A stretch of 64,000 nt of DNA from Parahaliea maris. Lineage in GTDB: Bacteria > Pseudomonadota > Gammaproteobacteria > Pseudomonadales > Halieaceae. Below the pieces are notes generated by a model. That model did no database searches, had not been told where the DNA came from, and was given only the letters and a program-made list of their open reading frames with translations. The stretch's first letter is position 1. Each line of letters opens with the position of its first letter. The stretch spans positions 310,001-374,000 of the forward strand of contig NZ_VRZA01000003.1 of assembly GCF_008064665.1 (NCBI RefSeq), read 5' to 3'. A program made the translations under genes and the position numbers. Positions 1-11,089 of the stretch are shown here, piece by piece.

Positions 1-1411
1 CCAGCTGGGCCAGGCCCTCGCTGGCCTGCCACTGTCCGCCGGCTTCCTCCAGTTTGCGCAGCACACTGCACACCCGGGCGTGGGCGTACTGGATGTAGTA
101 CACCGGGTTGTCATTGCTCTGGGACAGGGCGAGGTCGATGTCGAAGGTGATCTGGGAGCCAGGGCCCCGGGCTACCAGGAAGTAGCGGGTGGCGTCACGG
201 CCCACTTCGTCGATCAGGTCGCGCAGGGTCACATAGCTGCCGGCGCGCTTGGACAGTTTTACCTCTTGCCCGCCGCGCATCACCATCACCATCTGGTGCA
301 GCACGTACTCTGGCCAGCCTTCGGGGATACCCGCATCGAGGGCCTGCAGGCCGGCGCGGACCCGGGTGACGGTGCTGTGGTGGTCGGCACCCTGTTCATT
401 GATGACGCGAGTGAAACCGCGTTGCCACTTGTTCTGGTGGTAGGCCACATCCGGCAGGAAGTAGGTGTAGCCACCCTCCCGCTTGCGCATGACCCGGTCC
501 TTGTCATCGCCGAAGTCGGTGGTGCGCAGCCACAGGGCGCCGTCCTGCTCGTAGGTGTGACCCTTGGCAATAAGGTTCTCAACTGTCTGTTCGACGGCGC
601 CGGAGTCGTACAGTGAGGACTCGAGGAAGTACACGTCGAAGTGCACGCCGAAGGCCTTCAGGTCGAGGTCCTGCTCCCGGCGCAGGTAGGCCACGGCGAA
701 GTCGCGGATGGCGTTCAGGTCGTCGGCATCGGCCGCTCCGGTAACGTGGCGGTCCTCGGCGTCGATTTTCTCGGCGGCCATATAGGCAGCGGCGACGTCC
801 TTTATATAGTCACCGCGGTAGCCATCCTCCGGCCAGCTGGCATCGTCGGGGCCGAGGCCCTTGCAGCGTGCCTGTACCGACAGGGCGAGGTTGCTGATCT
901 GGGCGCCGGCGTCGTTGTAGTAGAACTCGCTGGAGACATCCCAACCGGTGGCGGCCAGCAGGCGGCACAGGCTGTCGCCCACGGCGGCGCCGCGGCCGTG
1001 GCCGACGTGCAGGGGGCCGGTGGGATTGGCGGAGACGAATTCCACCTGCACCTTGCGACCCTGGCCCTCGTCACTGCGGCCGAAGCTCTCACCTTGCTCC
1101 AGCACGCGCTGGACCACGGCCTGGCTGCTGGCCTGGGACAGGAAAAAGTTGATGAAGCCCGGTCCTGCCACCTCGGTGGACTGGACAAAGCCCGCATTGG
1201 GCAGGGCCTCGCAAATCAGCCCGGCCAGTTCTCGCGGGTTCTTGCCCGCCGCCTTGGCCAGGGTCAGGGCGATATTGCTCGCCAGGTCCCCGTGGCTCGG
1301 GTCGCGGGTGCGGTCGATCTGGATGTTGGGGGTGATGTCGGCGGGCAGCACGCCCTGTGCCTGCAGCGAATCCAGGGCCTGTTGGATCAGCGCGGAGAGT
1401 TCTTGCTTCAT
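1..1411 (-). CDS. argS: Arginyl-tRNA synthetase, C-terminus cut by window edge
   Basis: Class I aminoacyl-tRNA synthetase that charges tRNA-Arg in the cytoplasm. About 470 N-terminal codons are present; the family is usually 550-590 residues, so only part of the C-terminal anticodon-binding domain is missing beyond base 1. The start is the ATG at 1411 (protein begins [13 protein letters not shown]). An N-terminal Add-1-like region is followed by the motif [17 protein letters not shown] at about residues 125-141, which contains the HIGH-type ATP-binding signature (HVGH) typical of ArgS. It lies 120 bp downstream of priA on the same strand, as in Pseudomonas, where a SPOR/FtsN-like gene and hslVU usually follow outside this window. 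Confidence 0.96.
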   Translation of the reverse strand, partial: MKQELSALIQQALDSLQAQGVLPADITPNIQIDRTRDPSHGDLASNIALTLAKAAGKNPRELAGLICEALPNAGFVQSTEVAGPGFINFFLSQASSQAVVQRVLEQGESFGRSDEGQGRKVQVEFVSANPTGPLHVGHGRGAAVGDSLCRLLAATGWDVSSEFYYNDAGAQISNLALSVQARCKGLGPDDASWPEDGYRGDYIKDVAAAYMAAEKIDAEDRHVTGAADADDLNAIRDFAVAYLRREQDLDLKAFGVHFDVYFLESSLYDSGAVEQTVENLIAKGHTYEQDGALWLRTTDFGDDKDRVMRKREGGYTYFLPDVAYHQNKWQRGFTRVINEQGADHHSTVTRVRAGLQALDAGIPEGWPEYVLHQMVMVMRGGQEVKLSKRAGSYVTLRDLIDEVGRDATRYFLVARGPGSQITFDIDLALSQSNDNPVYYIQYAHARVCSVLRKLEEAGGQWQASEGLAQL

Positions 1412-1531
1412 CGGGAAAGGAAAATAGCCTGCTTGGTCTGTGGGAAGGGCCGTGGTGATCGGCCATGACCGCCTATTATCGCTGTATCGGCGGGGCTTGG
1501 CCACCGTGATGGGGCTTTGGCTGTTTGCGCC

Positions 1532-3730
1532 TCAGCCCTCGGTGGGGTCGATGTCGATGGACCAGTTCAGGCCCCCCTTCCTCGGAAGGGCCTCCGCCAG
1601 CGCCACCAGGCGAGCGGCCGCGGCGCGAGCGGCGGGCCGCCCCTGGGCCAACAGCAACAACTGGCTGCGGTAGCGGCCCTGGCGCCTTGGTAGCGGGGAA
1701 GGCAGGGGGCCGACCAGGGTGCACTGGGGCACCGGTGCCGCTTCGAAATCGCGTCGCAGTGTTTGCAGGAAGGCCTCACCCGCCTCGCCATCGGCGGCAT
1801 CGGTGCGCAGCATGACCATCTGGCCGCAGGGAGGGAGCCCGAGCTGGCGCCGCTGTGCCAGCAACTGCCGAGCCTGTTCGGCATAGTTCTGGTGCAGCAT
1901 GGCCTGCAGCGCGGGGTGGTCCGGATGGTGGGTCTGGAGGATGACCTCCCCGGGGAGGTCGGCGCGCCCGGCCCGGCCTGCCACCTGGGTCAATAGCTGT
2001 GCCATGCGCTCCTCGCCGCGAAAGTCGGCGCTGAACAGCAATGCGTCGGCATCCAGCACCGCTACCAGGGTAACGGCGGGAAAGTGGTGCCCCTTGGTGA
2101 GCATCTGTGTGCCCAGCAGAATGCAGGGCTCTCCGCGATTGATTTCTTCCGCCAGGGTCTCCATGGCGTCCCGGCCGCGCATTGAATCGCTGTCCACCCG
2201 GTAAACCGGCCAGCCGCTGAAGCGCTGGCGCAGGTGAGTTTCCGCCTGCTCGGTACCCACGCCGCTGGTCAGTAATTGCCGGCCGTGGCATTCGGGACAG
2301 GTGGACGGCAAAGGGCGGCTGGCCTCGCAGTGGTGGCAGCGCAGGCGCCGCTGGCGCAGGTGTACTGTCAGGCGGGCATCGCAGGCCGCGCATTCGGCGA
2401 GCCAGCCGCAGTCGTGGCACTGCAGGCTGGGGGCGAAACCGCGGCGGTTGAGAAACAGCAGTACCTGCTGCCCCTGGTCCAGGGTCTGTTCCACGCGCGT
2501 GGCCAGGGCTTCCGACAGGCTGGCCTGAAGAGGCTGGTGACGTACGTCCAGGGCATTGATGCGGGGCAATTCGGCGCTGCCCGCCCGCCGGGGCAGGCGG
2601 TGGTGGTGGTAGCGGCCCTCGATGGCATTGTGCAGGCTTTCGAGGGAAGGGGTGGCGCTGCCCAGTACCACCGGGCAGGCGGCCAGTTGGGCGCGTTTCA
2701 CCGCCACATCCCGGGCCGAGTAACGGAAGCCATCCTGCTGTTTATAGGAACCGTCGTGTTCCTCGTCGACCACGATCAGGCCCGGTCGTGCCAGTGGCGT
2801 GAACACCGCCGAGCGGGTACCGATCACAATGTGGGCGCGGCCTGCCGCGGCGGCCTCCCAGTCGCGGTAGCGCTGACCCTCGGCCAGGGCCGAGTGGAGT
2901 ACGACGATCTCGGCATCGAAACGGGCGCGGAATCGGGCCAGAGTCTGGGGGCCGAGGCCGATTTCAGGGACCAGTACCAGGGCCTGTTGGCCCAGGGCCA
3001 GGCAGTCGGCGATCAGTTGCAGATAGACTTCTGTCTTGCCACTGCCGGTGACTCCCTCAAGCAGGTGGCAGGCAAAGCCGCCCCCGGGTGACAGTATTCC
3101 CTTCATGGCGGCTGCCTGATCCGGGTTGAGCTCAAGTCCCGGGTGACAGACGGGTGTGTAGCGGGCGGGGGCAAGCTGGCAGCGTTCCGCCAGCCCCTTG
3201 TCCGCCAGCGACCGCAGCACCGCAGCGCTGATGCCCGCCGCCTGCAGGTGGTCGGTGCTCACTGCATCCTCTTTCTGGAGGGCGGCCAGCGCCTGGGCCT
3301 GGCGCGGGGAGCGCGGCAGTGCGCCTGGGGGCAGGCCGAGTCCGCGGGGGGTGAGTCGCCAGGCCTTGATCGCCCCCGGTTGACGCGGCTTGCCCAGGCG
3401 CAGGTGGCGAGGCAGGGAGGCAGTGAATACCTCACCCAGTGGATGGTGATAGTAATCGGCCGCCCAGCGACACAGGGCGTGGATTTCAGGTGACACGGCA
3501 GCGGTCTCGCCGTCGAGTACAGCCAGGGCCGCTTTGAGCTGCCCGGTGGGAACGTCAGACTCTGTTTTTACCTTGACCAGAATCCCGAGGGCTTCCCGCT
3601 TGCCGAAGGGCACCCTGATGCGCTGGCCCGGTTTCAGTGCTGCAAGGTGTTCCGGCGTCAGTCCGTCAGGGGGCAGATAGTCAAAGAGTCGCCGCAGGGG
3701 AGTGGGTAGGGCCAGTTCGAGTATGGTCAT
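1532..3730 (-). CDS. priA: Primosomal replication restart helicase PriA
   Basis: Superfamily 2 3'-5' DNA helicase that recognises stalled forks and D-loops and reloads DnaB. The start is taken at the ATG at 3730 ([20 protein letters not shown]), giving 732 residues, the usual length; an upstream in-frame extension to 3874 lacks family features. Visible motifs: 3' DNA-binding N-terminus, Walker [10 protein letters not shown] near residue 228, DEEH box ([12 protein letters not shown]), and a paired zinc-binding region at about 438-484 with CxxC repeats (CHDCGW, CAAC, CHHC, CPEC) inserted in the helicase core. It is followed at 120 bp by argS on the same strand and is divergent from rpmE. Confidence 0.97.
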   Translation of the reverse strand: MTILELALPTPLRRLFDYLPPDGLTPEHLAALKPGQRIRVPFGKREALGILVKVKTESDVPTGQLKAALAVLDGETAAVSPEIHALCRWAADYYHHPLGEVFTASLPRHLRLGKPRQPGAIKAWRLTPRGLGLPPGALPRSPRQAQALAALQKEDAVSTDHLQAAGISAAVLRSLADKGLAERCQLAPARYTPVCHPGLELNPDQAAAMKGILSPGGGFACHLLEGVTGSGKTEVYLQLIADCLALGQQALVLVPEIGLGPQTLARFRARFDAEIVVLHSALAEGQRYRDWEAAAAGRAHIVIGTRSAVFTPLARPGLIVVDEEHDGSYKQQDGFRYSARDVAVKRAQLAACPVVLGSATPSLESLHNAIEGRYHHHRLPRRAGSAELPRINALDVRHQPLQASLSEALATRVEQTLDQGQQVLLFLNRRGFAPSLQCHDCGWLAECAACDARLTVHLRQRRLRCHHCEASRPLPSTCPECHGRQLLTSGVGTEQAETHLRQRFSGWPVYRVDSDSMRGRDAMETLAEEINRGEPCILLGTQMLTKGHHFPAVTLVAVLDADALLFSADFRGEERMAQLLTQVAGRAGRADLPGEVILQTHHPDHPALQAMLHQNYAEQARQLLAQRRQLGLPPCGQMVMLRTDAADGEAGEAFLQTLRRDFEAAPVPQCTLVGPLPSPLPRRQGRYRSQLLLLAQGRPAARAAAARLVALAEALPRKGGLNWSIDIDPTEG

Positions 3731-3802
3731 TACGCCCCGGAGTCTGGTTTGGCGAGGTAATCGGGTCAGTGGCGCGGGATTGTAACAAATCCTCAGGCGG
3801 GC

Positions 3803-3830
3803 TTGCTTCCTGGCGATCCTCTGGTAAGAT
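3803..3830 (+). promoter_or_regulatory. Candidate sigma-70 promoter of rpmE
   Basis: TTGCTT (3803-3808) and TAAGAT (3825-3830) are separated by 16 bp and lie in the divergent priA/rpmE intergenic region. Transcription would start near 3837, leaving a leader of about 110 nt before rpmE. Assigned by eye from consensus similarity only. Confidence 0.5.
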
Positions 3831-3945
3831 GCCCGCCTATTTTTTGACCGGCTGGCCATTTCGCCTGTGCGCAATGCCTGTCCGGAACCCAGGTACGGTG
3901 CCCGGCGAAAGATCGGGTGGCGGTACCGATATCCAGGAGAAAACC

Positions 3946-4161
3946 ATGAAAGCTGATATCCATCCCAAGTATGAAGCGGTAACTGCGACCTGCAGCTGCG
4001 GCAACCAGATCCAGACCCGCTCCACCCTGTGCGAAGACTTCCACGTCGACGTCTGCTCCCAGTGTCACCCCTTCTTCACTGGCAAGCAGAAGATTGTTGA
4101 CAGCGGCGGCCGTGTAGACCGCTTCAAGAAGCGTTTTGGCAGCCGCGGTACCAAGCGTTAA
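3946..4161 (+). CDS. rpmE: 50S ribosomal protein L31 (zinc-binding type)
   Basis: Structural protein of the large ribosomal subunit at the intersubunit bridge with the 30S head. It has 71 residues, normal for L31. Cysteines at 16, 18, 37 and 40 form the C+ zinc-binding set, so this is the zinc form rather than the zinc-independent YkgM form. The start is the ATG at 3946, preceded by CAGGAGAAAACC (good Shine-Dalgarno); a longer in-frame upstream extension is not supported. A Rho-independent terminator lies 25 bp after the stop, so it looks monocistronic. Confidence 0.97.
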   Translation: MKADIHPKYEAVTATCSCGNQIQTRSTLCEDFHVDVCSQCHPFFTGKQKIVDSGGRVDRFKKRFGSRGTKR

Positions 4162-4185
4162 TCTGCAGCCAACACACAGTCTCTC

Positions 4186-4218
4186 GAAAACGCCGGCCTT
4201 TGCCGGCGTTTTCTTTTT
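4186..4218 (+). terminator. Rho-independent terminator after rpmE
   Basis: A 12-bp stem (GAAAACGCCGGC at 4186-4197, GCCGGCGTTTTC at 4202-4213) with a 4-nt loop is followed by a T-rich tract. It is placed immediately after rpmE and before the malic enzyme gene. Confidence 0.9.
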
Positions 4219-4341
4219 CCGGCCCCATACTTCCGTCTATAGTTAGTGCGTCAACCTGACATTTGTCGCCTTGTCGACAATTCACCTTTTCTATATTCTC
4301 GGGTGCCCCTGACGACCTGCCCCGAGACGCGGAACACCGCC

Positions 4342-5592
4342 ATGACACACGACTTCCGACAAGCGGCGCTGGATTACCACGCCGAACCCACCCCCGGCAA
4401 GATCAGCGTCGAGCTGACCAAGCCCGCCGAAACCCAGCTTGACCTGTCACTGGCCTACAGCCCTGGCGTTGCCGAGCCCTGCCGGGAAATCGCCGAAGAT
4501 GCCGAAGAGGCCTACCGTTACACCGGCAAAGGCAACCTGGTTGCCGTGATCAGTAATGGCACGGCGGTTCTCGGTCTCGGCAACCTCGGCGCCCTGGCCA
4601 GCAAGCCGGTGATGGAGGGCAAGGCGCTGCTGTTCAAGCGTTTCGCCGGCATCAACGCGGTGGATATCGAGGTGGACACCGAGAATGCCGCCGAATTCAT
4701 CGATACCGTGGCCCGTATTGCCGACACCTTTGGCGGTATCAACCTGGAGGACATCAAGGCGCCGGAGTGCTTCGAGATCGAATCCACCCTGATCAGTCGC
4801 TGTGACATCCCGGTATTCCATGACGACCAGCACGGCACCGCCATCGTGACTGCGGCGGGCATGATTAACGCGCTGGAGATTCAGGGCAAAAAGCTGGAAG
4901 ACGCGGTGATCACCTGCCTCGGTGCCGGTTCCGCCGCCATTGCCTGCATGCGCCTCCTGGTGAGTCTGGGTGCCCGCCGCGAGAACATCTACATGCTTGA
5001 CCGCCGGGGTGTGATCTATGCCGGTCGCGAGGGCGTTAACGCCTTCAAGCGCGAGTTTGCCAACCGCACGGAAAAACGCAGCCTGTCCGACGCCATCGCC
5101 GGGGCAGATGTGTTTGTCGGCCTGTCCGGTGCCAACCTGCTGAGCGCCGAGATGCTGCGGTCCATGGCCGATCGTCCGGTCGTGTTCGCCTGTTCCAACC
5201 CGGATCCGGAAATTCAGCCGGAACTGGCCCTGCAGACCCGCGATGACCTGATCATTGCCACCGGGCGTTCGGACTATCCCAACCAGGTGAACAACGTGCT
5301 CGGCTTCCCCTTTATTTTTCGCGGCGCGCTGGATGTGCGTGCCAGCGCGATCAATGAAGAAATGAAGATGGCCGCGGTGCGGGCGCTGTGTGATCTGGCC
5401 AAGGAGCCGGTTGCACCGGAGGTACTGCGTGCCTGCGGCCTGGAGTCACTTTCCTTTGGCCCTGACTATATCATTCCCAAGCCAATGGATTCGCGACTGC
5501 TGACACGCCTTGCCCCTGCGGTGGCTCAGGCAGCGGTGGACACCGGCGTTGCCCGTCTTCCACTGCCCGCAGATTACTGCCCTTCGCTGTAA
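4342..5592 (+). CDS. Malic enzyme, short form (malate to pyruvate)
   Basis: Oxidative decarboxylation of malate to pyruvate with NAD(P) reduction. It has 416 residues from the ATG at 4342 (MTHDFRQAALDYH); in-frame codons upstream to 4246 are unlikely to be translated. The malic enzyme N-terminal domain is clear (LAYSPGVAEPCREIAED, GNLVAVISNGTAVLGLG, metal-binding IDTVARIADTFGGINLEDIKAPECFEIE and FHDDQHGTAIV), followed by an NAD(P)-binding domain (CLGAGSAAIACMRLL). Unlike E. coli MaeB (about 760 residues) it lacks the C-terminal phosphotransacetylase-like domain. Cofactor preference (NAD or NADP) cannot be read from the sequence by eye. Convergent with mrcA. Confidence 0.94.
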   Translation: MTHDFRQAALDYHAEPTPGKISVELTKPAETQLDLSLAYSPGVAEPCREIAEDAEEAYRYTGKGNLVAVISNGTAVLGLGNLGALASKPVMEGKALLFKRFAGINAVDIEVDTENAAEFIDTVARIADTFGGINLEDIKAPECFEIESTLISRCDIPVFHDDQHGTAIVTAAGMINALEIQGKKLEDAVITCLGAGSAAIACMRLLVSLGARRENIYMLDRRGVIYAGREGVNAFKREFANRTEKRSLSDAIAGADVFVGLSGANLLSAEMLRSMADRPVVFACSNPDPEIQPELALQTRDDLIIATGRSDYPNQVNNVLGFPFIFRGALDVRASAINEEMKMAAVRALCDLAKEPVAPEVLRACGLESLSFGPDYIIPKPMDSRLLTRLAPAVAQAAVDTGVARLPLPADYCPSL

Positions 5593-5672
5593 GGCTGGCG
5601 AGGCAACTCCGGCGCCGCCGGCCGGCGGCGCTTTCTTCGCAAGATATCCTGCCCTTCGCAAGATAACCCGTC

Positions 5673-8123
5673 TCAGAAAATATCCCGGACCAGGTCCTCG
5701 GTACCCCGTGTGCCGGGGAGAGTTTCGCTGCCCATGTCCGGCTCGGCGGGTACCCGCTCCTCGCGGAAATACTCAAACATGGCGCCGGCCTGGCCGGGTG
5801 TGGCCAGTTGCCCTGAATCCGGGTCTATCCGCACCCGCACGATACCGGGTGGTAGCTGGCGCGGTACATCGGGGCTGTCCCTGAGTGCCTCGCGCATGTA
5901 GTCGATCCAGATGGGCAGCGCAGCGGTACCGCCGAATTCCCGTCGCCCCAGCGGGGTGTACTGGTCAAAGCCTACCCAGGCGGTGGTGACTACGTCGCGA
6001 TTGAAGCCCGAAAACCAGGCGTCCATCGGGCCATTGGTGGTTCCGGTCTTGCCGGCGAGATCCCGGCGCTCCAGCGCCAGGGCCTTGCGGCCGGTGCCCT
6101 GGGTGATCACGTCCTGGAGGATGCTGTTAATGATGAAATTGACCCGTTCGTCCATTACCCGTTCTGCCCGTGGCAGGGCCGCCTGCCCGGGCGTGTCCTG
6201 GGCCAGGATTTCCTCCATGCTGAGTTCCTCGGCACCGTCCCGTCCCGGGCTTTCGCTGCCGCAGTCGCGACAGACGGTAGGCGGCCGGGCTTCGAATATG
6301 GGGTTGCCGTTGAGGTCATCGATACGCTGGATGAGGTAGGGCTCGACCCGGTAGCCGCCGTTGGCCAGTACCGCATAGGCGGCGACGATCTGTAACGGGC
6401 TCGCAGTCTGGGTGCCCAGGGCCAGTGACAGGTTCGGGGTGAACTCGCTGGCGTCGAAGCCGAAGCGCCCGATGTAAGCCAGGAGTTTGTCGATTCCCAG
6501 TTGTTGCAGCAGGCGAATGGACACCAGGTTGCGCGACTTGGTCAGCGCCCAGCGCAGCCGGGTTGGTCCGTAGAACTTGCCGCTGTCATTCTCGGGCCGC
6601 CACATGCCTTCCAGCGAGCTGTCGTCCACCACGACCGGGGCATCGTTGACCAGGCTGGCGGCGGTAAAACCGTCGTCCAGGGCAGCGCTGTAGAGGAAGG
6701 GCTTGAAATTGGATCCCGGCTGGCGCTGGGCCTGGGTGGCTCGGTTGAACTTGCTGTCCTCGAAGCCCATGCCTCCGACCACACTGACGATGGCGCCGTT
6801 GTCCGGGTTCAGGGACACCAGTGCGGCCTGTACTGCGGGTACCTGGGCGAGGTGCCAGGTTTCACTGTCATCCTGTTTCACGCGAACCAGGTCGCCGATC
6901 GCCACGACCTCTTCGGGACGTTGCGGACTGCGCCCTCTGGAATTCTCCGTGAGATAGGGGCTGGCCTGTTTGAGGCCGTTGGCCCAGTGGATCTCGACAC
7001 TGCGTTTGTCGCCCAGCAGGACGGTGATGCCGTCGTCATAAAGCGCCGTGACCACGGCGGCGCGCAGCCCTGCGACGGTGGGTGTGTCTCGCAGTGTGGC
7101 AATCCAGGTGTCCTGCATTGCGGTGATGGCTTCCGGGGTATTCACTGTGGGCGGCAACTGGCGCTCGGGGCCGCGGTAGCCATGGCGCTTGTCGTAGGTG
7201 ATCAGGCCGTTAATGACAGCCTGCTGGGCGACCTGCTGCAGTTCCGAGCTGATCGTGGTGTAGACCTGGAAGCCGTCGTTGTAGGCGGCGATGCCGTAGC
7301 GGTCGAGCATTTCCTGGCGCGCCATCTCGGCGGCGTAGTGGGCGGCAAAGCTCAGTTGGGCACCGTGATGGGCCGCGCTGATTGGCTCGTGAACGGCGCC
7401 GCTATAGGTTTCCGGGCTGATATAGCCCAGCTGCTGCATACGTCCGAGAATCCAGTTGCGGCGCTCCAGGCCGGCATCCGGGCCACTGATGGGGTTGTTG
7501 CGTGAAGGGGCCTTGGGGATCCCCGCCAGCATGGCGTGTTGGGCCAGGCTCAGTTCGGTAATACCCTTGCCGTAGTAGACGTGGGACGCCGCCTCGAAGC
7601 CGTAGGCGCGATGGCCCAGAAACACGCGGTTGAAATAGAGCTCGAAAATTTCCTCTTTATTAAGGCGCCGCTCGATTTCGATGGCCAGCAGAATTTCATT
7701 GAACTTGCGCAGGAATGTACGCTCGAGGGTAAGGAAATAGTTGCGCGCCACCTGCATGGTGAGGGTGCTGCCGCCGGAGCCTTTTTCACCCGTCAGTACC
7801 AGTTCCGATACCGCCCGCATCAGGCCCATCAGGTCGATGCCCTGGTGATGGAAAAAGTTATCGTCTTCGGCGGCCAGCAGGGCGTTGATAAATTGCTGGG
7901 GGATCTCGTCGAAAGGCAGGGGGCTGCGCTTCTGCTCACCAAACTGGCCGATCAGATCACCTTCCCGTGTATAGACCCGCATCGGCGTCTGCAATTTGAC
8001 GTCGCGCAGGGTTTCTACGTCAGGCAGTTTCGGGCTCAGATAAAGGTATACGCCGGCGAGTATCCACACGCCTCCGAGGGATGACAGCGTGATCGCGCGC
8101 AAGAAAAAGCGGAGGAAGTCCAT
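5673..8123 (-). CDS. mrcA: Penicillin-binding protein 1A (bifunctional transglycosylase/transpeptidase)
   Basis: Class A PBP that polymerises lipid II and cross-links peptidoglycan. It has 816 residues: short cytoplasmic N-terminus, signal-anchor helix (about 8-29), then a GT51 transglycosylase domain with the catalytic Glu in AAEDDNFFHHQGID (E86), an OB-like insertion, and a transpeptidase domain with the SxxK motif in PGSNFKPF (near residue 470) and KTGTTN (near 691). The C-terminus carries the long tail typical of gammaproteobacterial PBP1A. It is divergent from pilM, the standard gammaproteobacterial arrangement next to the pilMNOPQ operon. Confidence 0.97.
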   Translation of the reverse strand: MDFLRFFLRAITLSSLGGVWILAGVYLYLSPKLPDVETLRDVKLQTPMRVYTREGDLIGQFGEQKRSPLPFDEIPQQFINALLAAEDDNFFHHQGIDLMGLMRAVSELVLTGEKGSGGSTLTMQVARNYFLTLERTFLRKFNEILLAIEIERRLNKEEIFELYFNRVFLGHRAYGFEAASHVYYGKGITELSLAQHAMLAGIPKAPSRNNPISGPDAGLERRNWILGRMQQLGYISPETYSGAVHEPISAAHHGAQLSFAAHYAAEMARQEMLDRYGIAAYNDGFQVYTTISSELQQVAQQAVINGLITYDKRHGYRGPERQLPPTVNTPEAITAMQDTWIATLRDTPTVAGLRAAVVTALYDDGITVLLGDKRSVEIHWANGLKQASPYLTENSRGRSPQRPEEVVAIGDLVRVKQDDSETWHLAQVPAVQAALVSLNPDNGAIVSVVGGMGFEDSKFNRATQAQRQPGSNFKPFLYSAALDDGFTAASLVNDAPVVVDDSSLEGMWRPENDSGKFYGPTRLRWALTKSRNLVSIRLLQQLGIDKLLAYIGRFGFDASEFTPNLSLALGTQTASPLQIVAAYAVLANGGYRVEPYLIQRIDDLNGNPIFEARPPTVCRDCGSESPGRDGAEELSMEEILAQDTPGQAALPRAERVMDERVNFIINSILQDVITQGTGRKALALERRDLAGKTGTTNGPMDAWFSGFNRDVVTTAWVGFDQYTPLGRREFGGTAALPIWIDYMREALRDSPDVPRQLPPGIVRVRIDPDSGQLATPGQAGAMFEYFREERVPAEPDMGSETLPGTRGTEDLVRDIF

Positions 8124-8208
8124 TTATCCCTTTACAAAACAGTGGCTTGTATTACTGTAACCAGAACAGGGGGAGAGCCCTTTGGTAATTATAAGCTTTT
8201 TTTGGCTT

Positions 8209-8236
8209 TTGATTACACAAGGGGCTATGTTATACC
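8209..8236 (+). promoter_or_regulatory. Candidate promoter of the pilMNOPQ operon
   Basis: TTGATT (8209-8214) and TATACC (8231-8236) with 16-bp spacing, in an AT-rich divergent intergenic region between mrcA and pilM. The surrounding 8170-8300 stretch is distinctly more AT-rich than the flanking genes. Assigned by consensus similarity only. Confidence 0.4.
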
Positions 8237-8289
8237 TAGAATTTAATGTATCGGTGCATAAAAAATAGCTAAGTTAATGATACTGATAG

Positions 8290-9362
<1,073 letters not shown>

Positions 9363-9363
<1 letters not shown>

Positions 9364-9929
9364 TGGCGCAGATTAACCTCCTGCCATGGCGCGACGAACG
9401 TCGCCAGGAGCAGAAAAAAGAATTCCTGACTATCCTGGCTGTCGTCTTTGTGGTGGCGGTGGGGCTGGTCCTGCTGGCCGATCGCTACGTGAACGGCCAG
9501 ATCGAATACCAGCAGTCCCGCAATAACTACCTGACCCAGAATATCCGCGAACTGGACAAGAAAATTGCCGAGATCAAGGAACTGCAGCGCCGGCGCAACC
9601 AGCTGCTGGATCGCATGCGGGTGATTCAGGAGCTGCAGGGTAACCGGCCGATCATTGTCAGGATTCTGGATCAGCTGGTGCGCACGGTACCGGACGGCGT
9701 GTTCTACACCAGCCTGCAGACCAAGGACAAAACAATTTCGATTTCCGGGGTGGCGGAATCCAACAACCGGGTGTCCAGTCTGATGCGCCGGCTGGATGCA
9801 TCCGACTGGCTGGCGGACCCGAACCTGGACCGGGTCAACGCCGCAGCCCAGTACGGCGACCAGGCCACCACTTTCAACCTGACGGTGAAAGTGCAGCTCC
9901 CGAAAGCAGAAGAAGAATCAGGAGGCTAG
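9363..9929 (+). CDS. pilN: Type IV pilus assembly protein PilN
   Basis: Bitopic inner-membrane component of the PilMNOP alignment complex. It has 188 residues and the conserved cytoplasmic N-terminal PilM-binding motif (MAQINLLPWRDERRQEQKK), then one transmembrane helix (about 22-41), a coiled coil, and a periplasmic ferredoxin-like fold. It overlaps pilM by one base and pilO follows after 3 bp. Confidence 0.96.
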
Positions 9930-9932
9930 GTC

Positions 9933-10553
9933 GTGGCATTTGAAGACAGCATGCGCTCGCTCCGCGAGTTTGACCTCGGCGACCTGGATTTCGACAACAT
10001 CGGTTCCTGGCCCGGTATTATCAAGTTTATTCTCTGCGCCCTGCTGCTGACTGGCGTGGTGGTGGGGGGGTACTACTACCATATCGAGGATTTGCGCCTC
10101 CAGCTCGACGGCGAGAAAGCCAAAGAGGTTCAGCTCAAGCAGGAGTATGAGAAGAAGGCCTTCCAGGTGGCAAACCTGGATGCCTATCGCAAGCAGATGG
10201 TCGAAATGGAGGAAACCTTCGGTGCCCTGGTAGCGCAATTGCCCAGTGATACCGAGGTGCCCGGGTTGTTGGAAGACATTACCAACAAGGGGCTGTTGAA
10301 CGGACTCGAGATTGCCAGCATCGACCTGCAGAAAGAACAGGCACGAGAGTTTTACGTCGAATTACCCATCTCCATTCAGGCGACCGGTTCTTACCACGAT
10401 CTCGGTGCCTTTATCAGTGGCATGGCGGGTCTGCCGCGGATTGTGACCCTGCATGACTTCAATATCAGGGCGACGGGGCCGAATACCAACCGACTCAGCC
10501 TGGGAATCATCGCCAAGACCTACCGCTACAAGGATGGGGAGGGCGGCAAATGA
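9933..10553 (+). CDS. pilO: Type IV pilus assembly protein PilO
   Basis: Periplasmic partner of PilN in the alignment subcomplex. It has 206 residues: N-terminal cytoplasmic segment, one transmembrane helix (roughly 29-47, IIKFILCALLLTGVVVGGYY), a coiled coil, and a periplasmic domain. The start codon is GTG at 9933 just after the pilN stop. The last four bases (ATGA) overlap the pilP start, suggesting translational coupling. Confidence 0.95.
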   Translation: MAFEDSMRSLREFDLGDLDFDNIGSWPGIIKFILCALLLTGVVVGGYYYHIEDLRLQLDGEKAKEVQLKQEYEKKAFQVANLDAYRKQMVEMEETFGALVAQLPSDTEVPGLLEDITNKGLLNGLEIASIDLQKEQAREFYVELPISIQATGSYHDLGAFISGMAGLPRIVTLHDFNIRATGPNTNRLSLGIIAKTYRYKDGEGGK

Positions 10554-11083
10554 ACGGGCTGAAGATGCGTTATATTGCCCTGTCCTTACCCGTGCTGTTG
10601 TTGGCGGGTTGTGGGGGTAACGACTTTTCCGACCTCGATGCCTTTATGGCGGAGAAGCGGGCGCGCCCCGGTGGCGTGATTGCACCGATACCGACCTTCA
10701 AGGCCTATGAGGCCTTTGCCTACAGCGCGACGGCGTTGCGCAGCCCCTTCGATCGACCGATCGAGGTGCGCGAGCTGGAGCAGCTGCAGGCGATCAGTGC
10801 CGTGAAGCCGGATGAGAGCCGGCCGAAGGAATTCCTCGAACAGTTTACCTTTGACTCCCTGCAGATGGTGGGGACGCTGGAGCGGGGCGGCACGGAATGG
10901 AGCCTGGTCAGGGATCCGGAAGGCGGGATACACCGGGTAACGCTGGGTAATTATTTGGGGCGCAACCATGGCAAGGTGGTCGAGATGACCGACACCTATG
11001 TCGCGGTGGTAGAAATCGTCAGCGATGGTACTGAAGACGGCTGGGTGGAAAGGCCGCGGACCATCGAGATGAGCGGCATCTAG
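10550..11083 (+). CDS. pilP: Type IV pilus lipoprotein PilP
   Basis: Inner-membrane-associated lipoprotein that bridges PilNO to the secretin PilQ. It has 177 residues, with a signal peptide ending in the lipobox LLAGC (about residues 17-21), a flexible linker, and a C-terminal HR/beta domain (FDSLQMVGTLERGGTEWSLV, VTLGNYLGRNHGKVVEM) typical of PilP. Its start overlaps pilO by 4 bp, and pilQ starts 6 bp later. Confidence 0.95.
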   Translation: MNGLKMRYIALSLPVLLLAGCGGNDFSDLDAFMAEKRARPGGVIAPIPTFKAYEAFAYSATALRSPFDRPIEVRELEQLQAISAVKPDESRPKEFLEQFTFDSLQMVGTLERGGTEWSLVRDPEGGIHRVTLGNYLGRNHGKVVEMTDTYVAVVEIVSDGTEDGWVERPRTIEMSGI

Positions 11084-11089
11084 CTGCGG